A stretch of 64,000 bases of DNA. Origin: Caenorhabditis remanei. Lineage: Eukaryota > Nematoda > Chromadorea > Rhabditida > Rhabditidae. The first letter of the stretch is position 1, and every line of letters begins with the position of its first letter. The stretch is from the NCBI RefSeq assembly GCF_010183535.1, contig NC_071328.1:9858001-9922000 (forward strand). Direction: 5' to 3'. Positions 24,601 through 35,814 of this stretch are shown here, piece after piece. A program made the translations under genes and the position numbers. The notes under the pieces are model-generated. The model was not told the origin of the DNA and did no database searches. It saw nothing but the letters and a program-made list of their open reading frames with translations.

Positions 24601-27600
24601 ATCCTTCCATCATACCCCTTGTTGCTACCCTTCTCTCGGGAACATTCCTGAGCTTGGTCCTCATGTAAACTGAAATGTAAGGACGTTGACGTATAGGTGC
24701 GTCTCCAAACAAAACGCTCACAATCGAAATGGAATCGGCCGCCGATCGACCAGAGAGACAGAGAAGAGGTGCCTCTCTATGTGTATGTGAAGAAACGAAT
24801 CGAAACGAATCGACGGGCAAACGGGGCCGGTTGTGTATACATGGCTGGCTGCGGCGCCACCGCCGTACGAAAATCGTCAGCGACTCCTCGAATTGTGTGA
24901 TCCTTCGGAATGCGCGCACTGCGCAATCGGCCCTCGAGGTCCGTACTCGAGAGAAGACACACAATAATGCAGATCGCGATGCGACTGTTTCCAAAGACAC
25001 TTAGACGGAGATATGAAAGAGAGGCACGAGAAAACTAAAGAACTGAGAAGACGGTCCTGCTGATTGAAAAATAGTGATGGATTCGTAGAGAGGCCCGTCA
25101 GTCTGCGGGCACATAGAAACATTTCTGCTGCTACTTCTGCGCATTGTGATTCGTTGTCGTCGGCGACGCGGGTGGGCGCCAATACACAACATATTTCTAC
25201 AGTAAACGATATGAGACGCAGAATCATACAAGAGACCTCAATAAATTCGCAACATTTTTCTATTCCACCTTTGGCGAAAACTTTCGAGGTTCAGATGTTT
25301 GTAGGAACACTTGGTTTTCTTCCTTCTTAGGTTGCCCACTTTTCTTGAGAACGCGGATACTAAATTCCTTCAATAAAGAAGAACCCATACTTTTAAAAGT
25401 TTCGTACTTGAGCTGATTTGTTCGTTTCATCCCGGCTATGAATCTGTTCGAAATAAAGCAGTCATTTTTTCAAATAAACATCAATCACTCGAACCTTCTT
25501 AAGATGAAAACATCCTTTTTGAAATAGTTGTGACTCGACAAATGAAATTCTTACTGTTGGCCCAAACAAATTGATAAGAGTGTGCTTGTTGGTGCCAACC
25601 ACATCAGTCATCATTTTTGTGAAGTTCCTTTCAATCGTTTCGTAAAGTAGACTTCCCAAACTGGACAATAAATGCGAGCCTGCGGGGCGGAGGGTACGAT
25701 TTGCATAGCAATTCGACTGATGTCCTCTTTGTTCCTCGCCGGTCCTCATCGACGACTAAAAATAACGGATACTGGCCACCGTACTCCTCCTGTCGCTGCG
25801 CCCGAAACGGTTTCCCTCTGATGAAACGAACATGAAGCGTCCTCCGAGAGAATCGAACGATCAATAAAAACAAAAGCAGCTACCGGTGGACGGAACCATC
25901 TTTCGCCGTTGAGTACAAACATAAGTGCGTCCCTTCTTCGCTCTGTTCAGCGCCGTAAACAACAAACCTGGGGATAGGCTTTCGTGTAGATCTTTCCGAT
26001 TCCAAGGTCCGACGGTACGGACAGCCTCCCCCGCAAATATCTCTCGCTATCTATCTCTAGTCGTCTGTCAGCAGTTTCACATACAAACAGTTTGGGTCCT
26101 TGTCTCGATTCAATACTCCCACATTCTTATCAGTCCTCCTATTTTCCATCCTAACTTTTTCCTATCACTAGGTGTCACTCTTTGAGTTTCACGAGCTCAT
26201 TCTCTCAAAAATGTTGCCATTTTATTCTGCTATCGGAGTCGATCATCAACACTGGCGCCCATCGCTTTTCGTCCCCAAAACTGCCGATTACGTAGTTCAA
26301 TTGCGTGAGCGAGGACGGAAAAGAAGAAAGGGAGGAGGAGGAACGTAACTCGCCAAAAAGAACACGCCCCCTAATTGGCAAAAAATTGAGCTCTATTTCG
26401 TTCATTCTTTTCAACAACCTTTGAAATGTTATGGTGCCGCTGTCAGCAAGTCTAGTGTGCCGTGATTCATACGTGTGTCAGGGACAAACACCGTGTACCT
26501 TGGCAGCGGCAACAAAAATTTCGCGCATCTGGCCTCAACTTTCTTTGTCCCGTGATACAAGTCAAAGTGAGAAACATTTCGGAAATATTGGGTCCTTCAA
26601 CTATTTTCATTTTACTTTGGATTTCTCTTTTTCTAGGTTTGTTATCAAGAAATTATGTTATCGTGTATACTGTAACTCAGTTGCTCTTCTCACTTTTTTC
26701 GAGAAACGTTGTCACATGTCTGCAACTTTAAGTAGTGGCTTTTCCATCTCTTATGTCCGACGTAGATTTTCCTTCTCAAACTTGAAAAAAGTAGAGAAGC
26801 CTTCGTTATTCTCCAGAATCTAACCAATGTCTTCCATTTCGCTTCTCATAGTCACGTTACCCTTTCATTTCGATTCTACGGTAATCGGAACTTGGGGACC
26901 ACCACTCTTGCGTTACACTATTTCGAATACAGTCTGCAATTAAATACGGATCGAGACAAGAAAGGGACGCGAAAGTGAGTCTTTTCTTTCGTGTACGCCT
27001 CGCTCTCTCTTTGAACAGTGTATCTCGAGGGCCATGAGTAGTGCGGTAGAAGTGAGAGATCGCGCAAAATGAGAAGTTTCCGAAAGAGATGGAGGAGAGA
27101 CCTGTTCGTGCAGCCACCACCCGACTGACTGACTGTCTTCAATGGTCTCTTCTCCCGTTTTCTCCCTTCGGCGTCGTGGCCCCGTTCAGTAGATCCCTTC
27201 TCTTGCGCACCACTCCAGTCACTTCACTCCCGTTTCAACTAACAGCCACAACCACAGTCAAAATGTCCTCGACCATCTTTTCCTCTCTTTTCATTGGTTC
27301 TCTCTTTCTCTCTTTTCGATCGAAGTTTGCCGCTTCGCTCCACACGGTCCCCACAGTTCCATAATACAGTGCGTCAGAGCGTGTGTCTCTCTCCCTGACT
27401 GTGTTTGTTTAGGACCGCTGTTGTTGCCACGTTATCATACTGTAAAATTCGGCCACAGTTTTCATTTTTGCTTTTCCTTCTTTTTTCTTCATAATCGTTT
27501 CTGAACTTCCTCGTTCGTGTTATCTTATCGCGATTTCAACTCAGCCTAGACATTCAATGACACTATGGTATATATAATGATTTTCAGGATAATCGGGCCA

Positions 27601-30600
27601 TGAATTCGCTCGAATACCTCATCGCGAACACACATACGCTGTCAGATGCGTCTATCATGGATGCATTAGCAGCATTGACAAGCTCTCCAAATTTGGGGAA
27701 TCACGAGGAAGAATATGATATGGAAGTGAACAGTGATGACGAAATGAAGATTGATCTGTCGGCTCTCATAAACCCAAGTGTTTTCAATGCACTGCAGCTA
27801 CCAATCGGAACTGGCAGGTTTCCGAATCCATCACCCCCTCGGCCTAATAGTGGCACAAATACACCAATCAGGAAAACACCCGGGTAATAAATATGGGAAA
27901 CATGAATCAAGTTTCAACACGTTTCTTTTCTAGAAGTCGGCCAGATCGCGGAAAGTTTACAATTTTGGATGGAACTGAGGTGGCAGGACCAGAAGAAGTT
28001 CTCAATGTTGATTTCAACAGTGACATCTTACAAAAGATTTTTTGTGATCCAAAACTGGGGTAAGCGGACTTATAAGCTATGGCTTCTTCAATATGTTTTT
28101 TAGAATCCAGTTTCTTGCTCGATATGGTCTAATTCCAAATACAAGAGTCTGTCGAGTACAAGATTGCCCAAAAGATCAACTCATGAGTCTGATTAAACAT
28201 GCAAATGGTTTTGTGGTAAGCATTTCCCCCATTTAGAAAAGTTTTTATAATTTAAAACTCTTTTTAGTGGAGATGTCGATCTTGCCGGAAGCGAAGAGAG
28301 AAAAGAATAATTACTAAAATCTCAGTCTATGAAGGAACGTTTCTATTCTACTCCCGCATGCCGCTCAACAAGTTCTTCATTTTTATGCTCATCTGGTGCG
28401 AAAATCCAGGTCTTTCAATCACCGAATATAACAGATTGATGGGAGAGAATCGACTTGTTGAAGAAACAATATACAATACAATTGGCTTCATGAGAGATAT
28501 TATCCAAAACTGGTGTGATACCATTATCGCTTCGAATGTTCCAATCGGAGGACCACATCGTATTGTAGAAGTTGTAGAGACCCTTTCTACGGAGCAGCTG
28601 AGCAATAAAACTAGAAACAGAAGAACTCGCCACTACACAACAAGAACTGTTTTCGTCTCATTGGCTGATGATAAAATTAAGTCCGTAGACTTCCCATTGG
28701 TGAGTTCTATCTGGAAATCAACTAATTTTCAACTTCAATTATTTTAGCATAATGTTCATGATTTGGAAAGAGCTCTACTCGAATGTGTCCAACCTGGGAG
28801 CATAGTTGTAATGCGAGACTCGTATATGGAGAGATTCGGACAACAAGAAGAGATTTCGAATGCCCTGTTCAATCACTACAAGGTGAAGTCTATCTGTGAT
28901 GTTTGGCCTGATTTCAACGAGCAAGAACGTTCCAAACAGTTCATCAAGACCGAAATGAATCAAGTTCCAAATGTCAACCAGGAGCCATATGCATATGAAT
29001 ATTTCTTCCGTCGTTGCTTTTCGGACAAATGCTTCAATCACTTGCTGAGAGTAATTCGTCTACTATATCAAAAGTGATTTTTCTTGTTATCCCATCCATT
29101 TTTTTTTCGATATTTGTGCGTTTAGTCTTGACTCTAGTCGTGAATCCGTTTACCTCAACACTTTTTTCCATAGTTATTCACATACCATTTTCGCTACTTG
29201 CCTGTTCCCATTCGCTAAGTTGTATTGTTTGTCGTCTCTCATGTCAACAATCTCATTAGGTGCACCCAAACTGTGATGTTCATAAAGCCCACTTCATGCA
29301 ATAGCTATTTTCCCTTTGACAACCACCGTTATATTTAAATCATTTGAAAACCGAAGAGCCTTCTCAAATTTTCTGTGTTACATTGTGATTCGAATCCTCA
29401 CCGACACGCGTTGTGTAATAAAACGTGTTTAGAAAACTTACTCGAGATTTTTTTCAATAATAGAACGGAGCCTTTGATTAAGCGAAGTAATGCGTTGTGA
29501 GTCCTTGTCGAGAAGAGTGCTGATGAGCGAAGAGTCCGAATGAACCAATGCGAGAGCTAACCGTGCTCTGGCCAAAAATCTAGCAGCTCCATTCTGTTTA
29601 TCCGAATGGAGATCACAGAGACGAAGCAATAGTTGTAGAACATTGGCTGCCATAGTCTGTTTCATCGCACTAGGCGTAACAGTATCAGCCATTGGAGCAC
29701 AAATTGACTCGAATTGAGTACATTTTTCATTCATTTGCTCCAAAGACTCCCACAATGTCTTGACACACCTGTAAAACGGAAACACGTCTTTTAATCGTAA
29801 CATAATTTTTTGCTGAAAAAGTATTGTTTGAAACGGTTTAGTTTAATCCAAGATCTTACAAATTTTACGAACGAGGTACGAACGACGTGTTTTAAGGGTC
29901 AAGGATAACAAAGGGTACATGTTTGTTTACTCACTTGTAAAGTTGTGTAGATATTCCAATATGTGACTGCGAATCAGGTCTATATGTTCGTTCATCAAAA
30001 ATAGCAGTTGGAGGGCCATCGCTCGTTGACTCGAATCGTTTTTTAGCAGAAAGCTCGATGGACTCAATCATTTGTATGAGAAGAATCTGATAGAAAGTTT
30101 AATTTGAGAAGCCTGCACAGTTTATACAACGAACCTTAGCTTTGTCAACGACAGCTGTCTGTAAAAGTTTATCATACACACTTCGACTAGAGCCAATTCT
30201 AGGCCAATCTTGTTTCAAAGATACAGTAATTGCTTGGAGAAGATCGATTACTTGATCTAAGTTATCGAAATACTCACAAACTTCTGCCACCAATTTGTGA
30301 GTGACAGCGCATGTTCTGGAAATAAATACATGCATTTTAAAATAATTTAGCAACATACTTTTCAATCCAGGCAGCACATTTTTCTCCGACTAATTGCGAT
30401 GGCAAAGTTCCAGCACCTCTTCCACTGAGTTTTTCTCTCATATATCTCCAAACTCGGTCCAAATCTTCATTTATTGTTCTTTCGAACGAATATGCCTGAT
30501 CAGCGCACATCTCACGAATAAGTTCTGTAAAAATCTTCCGACTAGTGAGAGGCAGTTCAACAACGGATCTATAACTTACCACATCTGTATTGTCCGTTAC

Positions 30601-31516
30601 AAACTGAGTGAATTGCATGAATCAATTCTCCGTGAACAAACAATTCTTCAACTACTGAAAGCGTATTTTTGATTTCATCGACAATATTCAGGATGGTGGC
30701 AGAATCTTCTATGAGGCGGATGATATACTCAAAACGCTTTTCAAGGTATAGTTCGAGCAGTTGCCCGATATCCTTTCCTTGAAGTAAAGCAATAGCTGCC
30801 AGTTGGTTAGTAGCCCAATCTGATCGAGAAATATCTACAAGAGTTGATGAATTTTGGAGCTCAAGTTCTGATCGGGTAGCCACGATTCGGTTTGTAAGAG
30901 CTCTCGCGTTTTTATGAATCTGAAAATTAAATTTGTCATTGAAAACTGGAAAATTTATTTTTCAATGCGTGTAGTCTACTTACCATCGCTGAGGAATGAT
31001 TGCTGATCAGTTGTTTCAGTAAATGCTCAACCATACAAAACGCGACCACATCATCGAGTGGTTCTCCGCCTGAAATAATGTAGCATAGTACATATTTTTT
31101 GCATTAACACTACCGTCACTTCCGATGCTTGATACCAAATAGTTAATAGCATACAGATGCTCTCCAGCTTTTTGCTCATCCCTGCTTCCAGATCTGAGAA
31201 ATAAAAAGTTTTGTTAGTTCTATTGATTGCTGATACCGAATATGAGAAGATTGATAGCTGATTCTCGTGTTAGCAATATCTGAAGCAAGCTTCTCCGCTA
31301 GAGAACAGACATGACGAACTTCAGATGAAGCTTCGAGAACGTCACGATAACGACGACCGACCATTTCTCGAAGGTTTTCCCGTTTACCTTCCATTTCTTT
31401 CCTAGAAATAAACAACGTCATTAAAGTTTTTCAATATGGGGATCTTACTCTAAATTCTGCTGGATGTTTTCCAGCTGATCAACAGTTAGATCCCGCATTA
31501 ACCTGTCGACATCCAT
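21630..31516 (-). CDS. cogc-1: COG1, subunit 1 of the conserved oligomeric Golgi complex
   Basis: Lobe A tether subunit required for retrograde intra-Golgi vesicle traffic and glycosyltransferase retention; in C. elegans COG-1 acts in gonad morphogenesis (family knowledge). Fifteen exons join in phase to 788 residues: 31449-31516, 31237-31401, 31114-31193, 30984-31069, 30580-30919, 30359-30524, 30135-30315, 29935-30086, 29442-29768, 22619-22721, 22279-22574, 22122-22230, 21916-22056, 21796-21868, 21630-21709. The N-terminal Vps51-like region contains MVGRRYRDVLEASSEVR. The C-terminal exons carry LQVLFDCQLLSVMF, SHLDPFDVSLLSPLL and the terminal TPSLSAFYDRISSSWFGG, all resembling vertebrate COG1. 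Exons nine and ten are 6.7 kb apart, yet their split codon (GA/G) matches, so they belong together. The intron hosts a gene on the plus strand. The start is immediately below a TTACAG acceptor. Confidence 0.93.
22722..27599. other. giant cogc-1 intron, gene-poor part
   Basis: The intron region between COG1 exons nine and ten, left of the nested transposase-derived gene. Most is AT-rich. Blocks at about 23200-23600, 24690-25230 and 26980-27360 are noticeably richer in CpG and GC than the surroundings and may be promoters or enhancers, the last for the nested gene. A minus-strand candidate exon at 25555-25755 is listed separately. Another open minus-strand frame (about 22814-23092) starts from TTG and was not accepted. 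Confidence 0.45.
25555..25755 (-). CDS. candidate isolated exon inside the cogc-1 intron
   Basis: A TTATTTTTAG acceptor is followed 6 nt later by an ATG at 25749. The frame stays open for 65 codons to an ACA/GTAAGA donor at 25549-25554. The peptide has a helical, protein-like C-terminal half (LLYETIERNFTKMM, TNKHTLINLFGPT). It cannot be a coding cassette of cogc-1, because inclusion after exon nine would create a stop within four codons. It could be the first exon of a further nested gene, a poison exon, or chance. I found no convincing partner exon. Confidence 0.25.
27600..29077 (+). CDS. domesticated Merlin/IS1016-type (ISXO2-like) transposase-derived protein
   Basis: Five exons (27600-27883, 27934-28059, 28104-28215, 28268-28699, 28748-29077) give 427 residues, with an ATTTTCAG acceptor 13 nt above the ATG. 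Residues 1-95 are an acidic extension not found in transposases. A C4 zinc ribbon follows (CRVQDC, then WRCRSC). Next is the Merlin-type FLFYSRMPLNKFFIFMLIW linker and helical block, then the DDE-type fold starting IGGPHRIVEVVE. There the family consensus VEIDE is VEVVE, so the first catalytic Asp is lost. The second Asp region is kept as GSIVVMRDSYMERF. No terminal inverted repeats were seen near the gene. Introns, acidic N-terminus, lost Asp and full reading frame together indicate a host gene, probably a DNA- or chromatin-binding protein. It lies wholly within a cogc-1 intron, antisense. AATAAA is at 29417. Confidence 0.8.
29078..29441 (+). other. 3' UTR of the nested gene up to a cogc-1 exon
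   Basis: The 364 bp below the nested gene's stop are T-rich and end with AATAAA at 29417-29422. Cleavage would fall at about 29435-29445, exactly at the edge of cogc-1 exon nine (29442-29768) on the other strand. The two transcripts are therefore tail-to-exon neighbours. Confidence 0.5.
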
Positions 31517-31770
31517 CTGTAACCATTACATAAGAAACAAAAATGTTACGTTGGTCGAAAGATATGCTAAAGCATTAAACATGAATAAAATCACATATAC
31601 AACTACAGCCGAAGATAAATTTTATTTGAAAAAATAAACTTTGCGAAATAATTTATACGTGCATGAAAATTTGAAGAAACGGGGTGGAGACTGGAGAATC
31701 AAAAGTAGTTTGGTGTAATCAATGAACTGATTAATGAGTGATGATGAGCAATAGAAGAGATTCGTAATGA
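31517..31770 (-). promoter_or_regulatory. intercistronic region of a txl-1/cogc-1 operon with SL acceptor
   Basis: The txl-1 stop is at 31771. A minus-strand AATAAA lies at about 31621-31626, and roughly 105 nt further is a TTACAG acceptor directly before the cogc-1 ATG (31514-31516). About 100 nt from polyadenylation signal to acceptor is the classical spacing of nematode operons, where the downstream message receives SL2. No cogc-1 promoter-like region is otherwise present. Confidence 0.65.
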
Positions 31771-32717
31771 TTAATGTGCATCTCCAGCTTTACCGGCAAC
31801 TCTTTTGAACTCGTTCATGTTCATTGCTGACAACGCAGTTCCAAAGACAGTCAATTTGACGAGCTCAGTGACCTGAAAAGACAATAATAAAACGGATCTT
31901 GAAAATTCAAAATTTACATCTCCTCCTCCAATATTGTCTTCAATGAAGAATTGAATGTTTTGGACATTCTGGAATTTGACGTATTTCAGCGGTATGATCT
32001 GACCTTCCCCTTTGGTGGCGGTATCATCAAATTCGAGGAGCTGAGTTGGCTCGAGACCAGCGGCGTTGTCAAAATCAATTGTTTTGGGAAGATTGATGAA
32101 AACTTTGACCTTCTTTGGAGAACGGTCGCTAACACCTTTGATCAAAATAGAATGAACCTTCACGGGCTGATTAAATGGGAGAGAGACAATGAGCTGCTCA
32201 TCGCAGTCAGAAACCAAGTTGCAGTTTCCTTCGAGGAATCGATCAAGTGGAGTATCATCGCATCCATTCAAACTCTCCATTTGCTTCTTGTCAACAAGCG
32301 TGGTAAGATCGCTTTGACCGTCGACAAGGGAACCACTCGCTGAGTTATCTGCGAATTTTTTGACCATTTGTTCCAATCCTTCTTTGTTTGCACCTTTCAT
32401 CGTCTCCATCTTGTTTCTGGAAACATTGATATAATACAATTTATGTTTCCAAAAATACTAACTAACCCATTCAGAAAGACCATAAATGTGGGCATGGAAG
32501 TCACTCCATGATTAGCGGTTGTTTCCTCACACACATCGACGTCGACTTTCAAAAAAATGGCTCCGAGATATTGATTCGAAAACGCCTCAAATGCAGGTGC
32601 AATCATTTTGCATGGACCACACCATACCGCAGTGAAATCTACGATGATTGGTTTAGGTCCTGCGAGTGATAGTTGATTTTTAAAGTCTTGGTCATCTTTA
32701 ACATTGATTACCGGCAT
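31771..32717 (-). CDS. txl-1: TXNL1-type thioredoxin with C-terminal PITH domain
   Basis: Cytosolic/nuclear thioredoxin-like protein; the human homologue TXNL1 associates with the 26S proteasome through its PITH domain. Three exons (32467-32717, 31918-32416, 31771-31872) give 283 residues. The N-terminal thioredoxin fold has the redox site VWCGPCK near residue 33 and the cis-Pro in TSMPTF. After a short linker the PITH domain runs from about residue 125 to the end, with SDCDEQLIVSLPFNQPVK and KVKVFINLPKTIDFD. The start follows a TTTTTCCAG acceptor by 10 nt. The gene heads an apparent operon with cogc-1 and shares a 433-bp divergent upstream region with cdt-1. Confidence 0.93.
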
Positions 32718-33150
32718 CTCTCGACAACTGGAAAAACATTTTTATATAGAAACGGAGCAAAAAAGGAACCTGTTACAGCCGATACGGAATATTTTTGAAT
32801 TTCGTATTACTTCAGAAAAATAAGTACTATGTAAAAATATGAAACTTTGATTGTTTTTGGAAGTTAGATTGTCTGTTTTTCAAATCACTATTAAAATAAG
32901 AAAAATGATCGGAAAGAAAATAATATTATTCGGATATCCTTAAGAGAAAACGTGGATTGTCGATCAATTGTCAGCACTGGTGTATTTCACAGGGAAAAGC
33001 GAGAGAGTGAGTGAAAAGCGGAGACGCAGAAGTAGGAAACGCGCTCTAATAGACAAAAAGTGCGGGAAAAACGGCGCTTCAAAAAGTGAACGTTTCTCGC
33101 TTCTCCCCTCGACACTCTTGACAGTAGAATTTATTGTTTTCAATTTAAAA
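32718..33150. promoter_or_regulatory. divergent upstream region of txl-1 and cdt-1
   Basis: This 433-bp interval lies between two start codons pointing away from each other. It includes a minus-strand splice acceptor (TTTTTCCAG) at about 32728 for txl-1. The sequence around 33035-33120 is relatively GC-rich (GGAAACGCGC, GAAAAACGGCGC) with E2F-like GGCGC cores, which would fit a cell-cycle gene such as cdt-1. Assigning E2F sites is inference. Confidence 0.4.
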
Positions 33151-35452
33151 ATGAGTTCGAGAGTTACTAGGTCTCGGTCTCGGACGGAAACACCTCAAAC
33201 CGTCGTCACTGATTTTTTCAAGGTAATTTTATTATATTTGAAGTCAATTATTAAACATCTTTTCAGACTACGAGGAAACCAAGGATAAGAGGAGAGAAAA
33301 AAATAATTGAAGAAAATGAGCCTTGCCAAGTCTCTGCTCCTGCCAAGCCGATGGGAATTTCGCAAGTTGAAGAAGAAACAAATGAATCGATCGAAGTCGA
33401 CCAAGCTTGCGTGGCACCAGCACCCGAGGAAAAGCCATCTCGCTCTCGGGCACGTACTCCATCGCGTAATGCGGAACTTTCTACTGAAGATGTCACTGGA
33501 ACACCACCAAAAAAATCGAGGGAAAGTGTGATTCGAGTCGGAGCTCCGTGTTTGCCATCTGAAACACCAGACATTATTCTAGATAGTGCAGCAACGGGAA
33601 AATCAGCTTTAGATGAACTGATGGAAGTATCCGGTCCATTAAAGAAGAGAACTGGAATCAGAACTGTGGCAGATTTGCAAGCAAGACTGGCCGCAAAAGG
33701 TGCTGCCAGAGCTGTTCATGCTCAAAATTCGAAAAACAAAGCGAAGATGGTAGAGGAACACGCAGAGATGTTGAAATCACCAAAGAAAAAACTCATGGAA
33801 ACGGTTTCTCCGGTCAAATCGAAAGCAGCCCGAACGCTGTTCTCTCCGAAAAAATCGTTGCCTGATTATGTTGTTCCTGGCTTCAATGTAACGAAATCTG
33901 CGGAAAAGATTCGTGAAGAACAAGATGATGCTTATGAACAAGAAGGAAATCGAATGACCGCGCAGTTTTTGAAAGTTTCTAAACTCACGGAAGACGTAAA
34001 AGAGAGTGTACGTCAACGAATTGAGCTGCCATCGACTTATGAACATCTCGCTGATTCTTTCAAACGAGTCGATCAAATCGCCGGCATTTTTCTTGGTCAA
34101 AACAGAACATGTTTGGCTGCTGAGTTGTTCAAAAGTGTCAAATCTACATCAGGACGAGAATTTTCCAGTTATCACTTGTCACAAATTCTTCATGTATATC
34201 CTGAAGCGTTCCATGTTGAAATGCGTGAGCAGAGAAAAGCATTTGGACAAGGCGGTAAATACGAGCTTGAAATTCGCCCGAATCTGATTGATGGTATGTT
34301 ACTAAGCCGTTTCTAGTTTGGTAATTATTTCTTCTACAGATTTGCGTGGGTATATACTCGAGAAGACACCTGTTGAAGATAACGATGAACTACCTCTGGT
34401 TTGCCCCTCGAAATTACTTTCTCCAAAGAAGAGCCCCAGAAAGAAAGTTCAACCAGTAGCAAGACAGCCAGATATCGATGGAAAAATCAGACTTGATGCA
34501 GCTAGACAGAGAGATCGTGCTCATATTTTCCGGCATAAACTAACAACGATTGTAATGAAACATCATGAAGAGTTTCTCGAATCGCAAGGATGTAAGTTCT
34601 GTCTAATTATGTACCGAATCTTATTTCGATATTGCAGTTTCGAGTGTGTCTGGAATCAAGAGAATGCATCCATTGTTCCGCCTAGATGTGCATTGCCCCA
34701 AACTGCCACAAGTGAAGCTCCCCGAGCCTCCACATCAAAAAAGCTCTGTACATATGGGAATGAAAGAAGCTCTTGAGAAACAAATCGATCTGGAGAAAGT
34801 ATCTTTACCAGCGTCAGTTCAAAGATTGATCAGCGACTTGAAGAGTCCAATCAAAACGAGCACTGGACCATCTGCACAAGTTCCACTATCTCCGAAAAAG
34901 TTTTCTGAAATGCAGGCAGAACAGAAAAGCAAAGGAACGATGACATTGCTGGAAAGAATTCGTGCCAAAGAAGCAATCAAAAAAGCTGCCGACGCATTAG
35001 TTGATAAAGACCTTGAGAAAAGAAGACAGCGGTTGACTCTATTGAAAGAAAGATATGTGCGCATCGTCTGTAATCACTACACATCGAAAAGAGCTCAAAC
35101 GATGGAACTGGATGCAATCGCCAAGTTTGTGCAGTTCAGTTCTTCTACTCCATCAACAATACCTGATATAATCGATCATCTGAAGCTGATGTGTGAAGTT
35201 GCTCCCATGTATGTTGCAGAAGCAATATTCATGAATAAAAAGTGAGTGGTACTTCGGAAAATATTCAAATACTGATCTTTCAAATTTAGATACCTTCGTT
35301 TCTCTGACAACAATATAGAAGCTATCAACGAAATTCTTGTTGAAGAACTGGGAAAGACTCAAGAGAAGATTGATGCTCAAAGAAATAACCAAATTGCTCA
35401 AATGAGTCATACCCCAAGACCTAAAGCTGCTAGATCTCTGAAATTTCACTGA
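33151..35452 (+). CDS. cdt-1: DNA replication licensing factor CDT-1
   Basis: CDT1 works with CDC-6 and ORC to load the MCM2-7 helicase and is destroyed in S phase. Five exons (33151-33222, 33267-34293, 34340-34591, 34638-35241, 35290-35452) give 705 residues. Residues 16-23 read QTVVTDFF, followed by TTRKPR. This is a canonical PIP degron: a PIP box with the TD dipeptide and a basic residue at +4, recognised on PCNA by CRL4-Cdt2. A disordered basic region with repeated SPKK motifs (candidate CDK or DNA-binding sites) follows. The geminin-binding-like winged helix lies around LPSTYEHLADSFKRVDQIAG. The C-terminal MCM-binding winged helix ends near YLRFSDNNIEAINEI. AATAAA is at 35613. Confidence 0.93.
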
Positions 35453-35814
35453 AAATTGTACCATTTTGCCCTCATTTTGTTATCGCCATACGAATACTAA
35501 TTTTCAAGATGTTCCTTTATTCCATTCTGATACCTTTAGTACACATACGTAATCTATTTGATGCAATTTATATCATTTCTGTAACATTCCACCTTTTTCA
35601 CTTTTAAAGCTGAATAAATACATTTAAATCTTTTTCGCTCGATAACTGCTACATTAGTTGTTTATTATCGTTTGTATACTTTAAGCGACGGTTCATAGAG
35701 TTTACAATCATAATAGCGCATTTATTGAGTAACGCTGGCGCTTTTCACGTTTGAAAGAATGAGACCACTAGCGACTTTCCTTCGTTCTCTTCATCTACTA
35801 GATTTTACAGAAAA
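35453..35814 (+). promoter_or_regulatory. gap between cdt-1 and rom-5 with SL acceptor
   Basis: Same-strand spacing of 362 bp. It holds the cdt-1 AATAAA (35613-35618) and a GATTTTACAG acceptor ending at 35810, four bases before the rom-5 ATG. The spacing is longer than a typical operon gap, so both an SL2-spliced operon and an independent promoter with SL1 remain possible. Confidence 0.5.
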
